NCBI GenBank assembly: GCA_963669435.1 | Contig: OY770025.1 | Location: 620,001 to 684,000, forward strand | From: CALJFL01 sp963669435 | GTDB taxonomy: Bacteria > Pseudomonadota > Gammaproteobacteria > Pseudomonadales > Halieaceae | Direction: 5' to 3' | DNA length: 64,000 nucleotides | The notes under the pieces: model-generated | The model's database searches: none | What the model saw: only the letters and a program-made list of their open reading frames with translations | Told to the model about the DNA's origin: nothing | Shown here: piece after piece, positions 61,589-64,000 of the stretch | How the letters are laid out: every line of letters starts with the position of its first letter | Position numbering within the stretch: the stretch's first letter is position 1 | Program-made: the position numbers and the translations under genes

Positions 61589-62365
61589 CTAAAACTCCTC
61601 TAGTAGTCGCCCTTTCCCCGTCACCTTATCGTCTATGCCGCAGGCGCGCAGCGCGTGCCAGACAGTAGCGACGTTAATTGGCAACAGTGGCTTTTCCAAC
61701 ATGTGTTCCAACGTGGGGAACAGGTCGACCGTGGACAGGTTGGTACCACACTGCACGATGGCGTCCACGTCGTCCCCATCAATTGCCTTTACCGCGGCCA
61801 ATACCTCGCTGATCGGGGTTTCAGCGATGGCAGTCGCAGAGGGTCTGTTCAACCCACAGATATGCTTCACCTCGTAGCCGATCTCGGTAAAGTACTGGCG
61901 TACGTTTTCGTCGCCCACCGAGGGGTAAGGTGTGAGCACGGAAATCGACTTGGCGCCAAAACACTCCAGTGCCTCGCGGGTTGCTGTGGCCCCGGTGGTG
62001 AGACCGAGATCCCCGATATGCTCGCGGATGCCCTCCTCAAAGCGGACGCTGCCTTCTACACCCCCCCAAAAAGTTTCTGCCGACATGCCCAACATAATGT
62101 GATTGACCTTGGCGGAGATCACGTTGCGTAGGGAGATAGGAATTTCACCACGCATTATTTCCAGGAAACGCTCGAACACTGTGTCGCTATCGTCTCCCGT
62201 GGCTTCAGACTCGTCCGCCCAGTTGCGCAATTCAATCCAGAACCTGGAGGGGTGCCATGTCACACCGTCCAGGTTAAATTTCTGCAGGTCGTATTCCACC
62301 CCGGTATTGGTGGAAGGAATAATGACGCCGATCTGAGCGCGGCGAGCAATCTGGTAAAGTTCCAT
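61589..62365 (-). CDS. Asp/Glu racemase-superfamily protein resembling arylmalonate decarboxylase
   Basis: 258 residues of the maleate isomerase/arylmalonate decarboxylase group: GVIIPSTNTGVEYD at the start, MLGMSAETFWGG (91-102), VQCGTNLST with Cys206, and TVWHALRACGIDD plus GKGRLLEEF at the end. Maleate isomerase has a cysteine at both sites; here the first is Met94-Ser95 and only Cys206 remains, as in arylmalonate decarboxylase (one Cys, with MGTS at the first site). This suggests a decarboxylase or single-base racemase of a malonate-like acid. Last of a three-gene minus-strand operon. Confidence 0.78.
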   Translation of the reverse strand: MELYQIARRAQIGVIIPSTNTGVEYDLQKFNLDGVTWHPSRFWIELRNWADESEATGDDSDTVFERFLEIMRGEIPISLRNVISAKVNHIMLGMSAETFWGGVEGSVRFEEGIREHIGDLGLTTGATATREALECFGAKSISVLTPYPSVGDENVRQYFTEIGYEVKHICGLNRPSATAIAETPISEVLAAVKAIDGDDVDAIVQCGTNLSTVDLFPTLEHMLEKPLLPINVATVWHALRACGIDDKVTGKGRLLEEF

Positions 62366-62423
62366 CGATCAAGTCCTGAATATCTGTATTAACGACAACC
62401 CAGTGTGCAGCATTGCATCGTGA

Positions 62424-63140
62424 TTACTGACTGCGCAACGGAGCCTCTACGGCACCTTGCAACAGCGCCTTGACGTAATCCGGCGCAGGCAGATGACAAT
62501 AGTACACGCCCTTGAAAGCCGCTGGCGCCGGAATGAAGATCGACCAGGGCACATACAGCGCCCGGGACATCAGGTGCAGCTTGCCATCGGCATCCACCTC
62601 GGCCGGCTCAAATGGCCATGGGTTAACCCAGGTGCTGCCCATAAAATTCAGGTCTTCCTCATCTACCAGCACCGCAGCCGGGTCAAGCGCACGGTCAGCC
62701 GCGGGCACCTCAGCGGCAACCTCTGAAAGCATGGTGCGTATCAGCAGGTCGCAGCTGGTATCTTCGCCCTCTGCAATCGTTTCACCCTGGTCACCATACG
62801 CTGCGACGATACTTCCGGAGGTGGCCATCTTGCAGGACAGCACCTTATTCAGCCCTGCACTTCCGTTCAGGGAATCATCCACCGGGTTGCTCTGAAACTG
62901 CTGCACCTGCAGGGGATAACGCCGGACCTTGGACTCTACAAAGGCTTCGTGGTCCGCGTAAATCTTGTTTTCAGCTGTTATATCGACACCGGTGATCAAG
63001 CGTTGCGCCTGGATGCAATACTCTGCCTCATCCGCGGTCAACTGCCCCGCTGCCAGAGCGCGCCCGGTCAGCAAGCCCACAAAGAACAATGACACCACAA
63101 TGGTCATCGCAAATAATCGTATACGTCGCATGTTGCCCAT
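62424..63140 (-). CDS. Exported four-cysteine protein of unknown function
   Basis: 238 residues with a signal peptide (about 1-31, ending RALAAG). The mature part has four cysteines (42, 103, 130 and 215) that could form two disulfides, and a proline/aromatic-rich C terminus (STWVNPWPFEPAEV, LYVPWSIFIPAPAAFKGVYYCHLPAP). No family is recognised. It lies 17 bases after the MFS gene and 58 before the decarboxylase-like gene on the same strand, so it may be a periplasmic binding or processing partner. Confidence 0.65.
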   Translation of the reverse strand: MGNMRRIRLFAMTIVVSLFFVGLLTGRALAAGQLTADEAEYCIQAQRLITGVDITAENKIYADHEAFVESKVRRYPLQVQQFQSNPVDDSLNGSAGLNKVLSCKMATSGSIVAAYGDQGETIAEGEDTSCDLLIRTMLSEVAAEVPAADRALDPAAVLVDEEDLNFMGSTWVNPWPFEPAEVDADGKLHLMSRALYVPWSIFIPAPAAFKGVYYCHLPAPDYVKALLQGAVEAPLRSQ

Positions 63141-63157
63141 CTCGCGTACCTATCAAA

Positions 63158-64000
63158 TTAAAGCGCAGCCGCCTGTGCTTGCCGGATCGGCCAGCGCTGC
63201 TCAATCGAACGTGCAATAAAAAACAGGATCAGCATTAATCCCACCGTGGTTACGTAGGGACTTTGGATATGGATGTGCGCAAAAATTACGCCCGTTACCA
63301 GTGTACCCAGCGCGCGACCCAGCGTTCCCGCCGAGGAATAAACCCCAAGCACCATGCCGCGCTCGGTCGGTCCCGCAGTTTGCGATACCAGGCTCTGCAT
63401 TGAGGTCAACACCAGGGCGGCGGCGGCGGACTGCACAGCCAGGGCAAACATTGCACCGTAGTAACTGCCGATCTCACCCGCCAGAACCGTACACAGCATA
63501 GCAACACTGAAAGTGATAGCGCCCAACTGAAAAAGTCGATGCTCTCCAAACCGCCGCGTCAACGGGCCAATCAATCCACCCTGGATAAAGGCTAGGACGA
63601 GCCCGCCCACCAACAACAATGGCATCAGGTCCTGGGGACCCGCCGCGATACCCGTGTCCCTTACCCACAGTGGATAAATGGACTCCACCATACCTGCGCC
63701 CGTGTTGTAGATCAGCACGCCGAACAGGAAATGCGGTATCAGCGGCTTGCTCCACACCCGGCGCAGCAAAGTAATACGGCCCACCGGTTTCTGGGCGCGC
63801 AATGCATCGCGGTGCTCCTGGTCCAGGCTCTCCGGAAGCAGGAACACGATAGCCAGGAAAGCGCCGCTGCACATGGCAACGGACACCATGGCCGGCAGGA
63901 ACAGGTTAGCCGTGGCAAAATCATCCCCGGCCAGGTATGCCCCCAGCGCGGGACCCACGATAAACCCGATCCCAAAAGCCGCGCCGATCAGGCCCATACC
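63158..64000 (-). CDS. MFS transporter, N terminus beyond the window
   Basis: At least 280 residues of a major facilitator. The frame is open to the window edge, and GLIGAAFGIGFIVGPALGAYL is the motif C found in the fifth membrane segment, so roughly 125 N-terminal residues are missing. The rest carries about eight segments with a long, charged central loop (ESLDQEHRDALRAQKPVGRI), as in TetA-type antiporters. It is first or near-first in the operon with the exported protein and the decarboxylase-like gene. Confidence 0.85.
   Translation of the reverse strand, partial: GMGLIGAAFGIGFIVGPALGAYLAGDDFATANLFLPAMVSVAMCSGAFLAIVFLLPESLDQEHRDALRAQKPVGRITLLRRVWSKPLIPHFLFGVLIYNTGAGMVESIYPLWVRDTGIAAGPQDLMPLLLVGGLVLAFIQGGLIGPLTRRFGEHRLFQLGAITFSVAMLCTVLAGEIGSYYGAMFALAVQSAAAALVLTSMQSLVSQTAGPTERGMVLGVYSSAGTLGRALGTLVTGVIFAHIHIQSPYVTTVGLMLILFFIARSIEQRWPIRQAQAAAL

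Noticed and set aside
1..64000. CRISPR arrays, insertion sequences, prophage genes, integrases, rRNA operons
   Set aside because: None were seen: there are no regularly spaced repeats, transposase or integrase motifs, or rRNA sequence in the window.

Overview
The window looks like chromosome from a marine, non-enteric gammaproteobacterium. Housekeeping gene order resembles Pseudomonas and, in my judgement, the Halieaceae/OM60-NOR5 group more closely. The taxonomic call is inference from synteny and protein style: AlgW-type protease, short HisG, long CTC-type L25, PA4642-family protein. I see no insertion sequence, prophage, integrase or CRISPR array.

Positions 1-48000 are mostly conserved core blocks. 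They hold: a YhcB tail, Nif3 and AlgW; hisG-hisD with murA, ibaG and a lone mlaC; divergently, yrbG-kdsD-kdsC-lptCAB-rpoN-hpf-ptsN-rapZ-npr and then mgtE-darP; yhdP, maf and mreDCB on the minus strand; gatCAB on the plus strand; a PA4642-like gene, an Smr protein, a CWC protein, CysZ, RhlB, DoxX and a MATE pump; hemA-prfA-prmC-moeB on the minus strand; a TPR lipoprotein, lolB-ispE-tRNA-Gln(TTG)-prs-rplY-pth-ychF; then DUF1223, a membrane protein, an aldehyde dehydrogenase and DUF2141. Several genes usual at these positions are missing (mlaFED and mlaB, rng, tldD). mreC has no ATG, GTG or TTG at its conserved N terminus.

Positions 48300-53100 hold a GNAT/methyltransferase pair and a quinone/electrophile module: pirin, glutathionyl-hydroquinone reductase and DoxX in one operon, divergent from a YhaJ-like LysR regulator, with a 7-bp-arm palindrome between them.

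Positions 53149-64000 are accessory and the most interesting part. A bidirectional promoter with a 22-bp near-perfect palindrome (57635-57656) separates two operons. The minus-strand operon encodes a tandem nitrilase-family protein whose second half has lost its catalytic cysteine, a VOC protein and an unknown protein. The plus-strand operon encodes an NAD-binding epimerase-like protein, a short-chain dehydrogenase closely resembling plant chlorophyll b reductase (NYC1/NOL), a protein I read as a homologue of plant red chlorophyll catabolite reductase (RCCR), and an MFS transporter. A third operon carries an arylmalonate-decarboxylase-like protein, an exported four-cysteine protein and a second MFS transporter. 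Two adjacent genes resembling two different enzymes of plant chlorophyll breakdown, flanked by transporters and catabolic enzymes, suggest an undescribed bacterial route for chlorophyll-derived or other linear tetrapyrroles. The homologies are read by eye from remembered family sequences; the pathway is inference.
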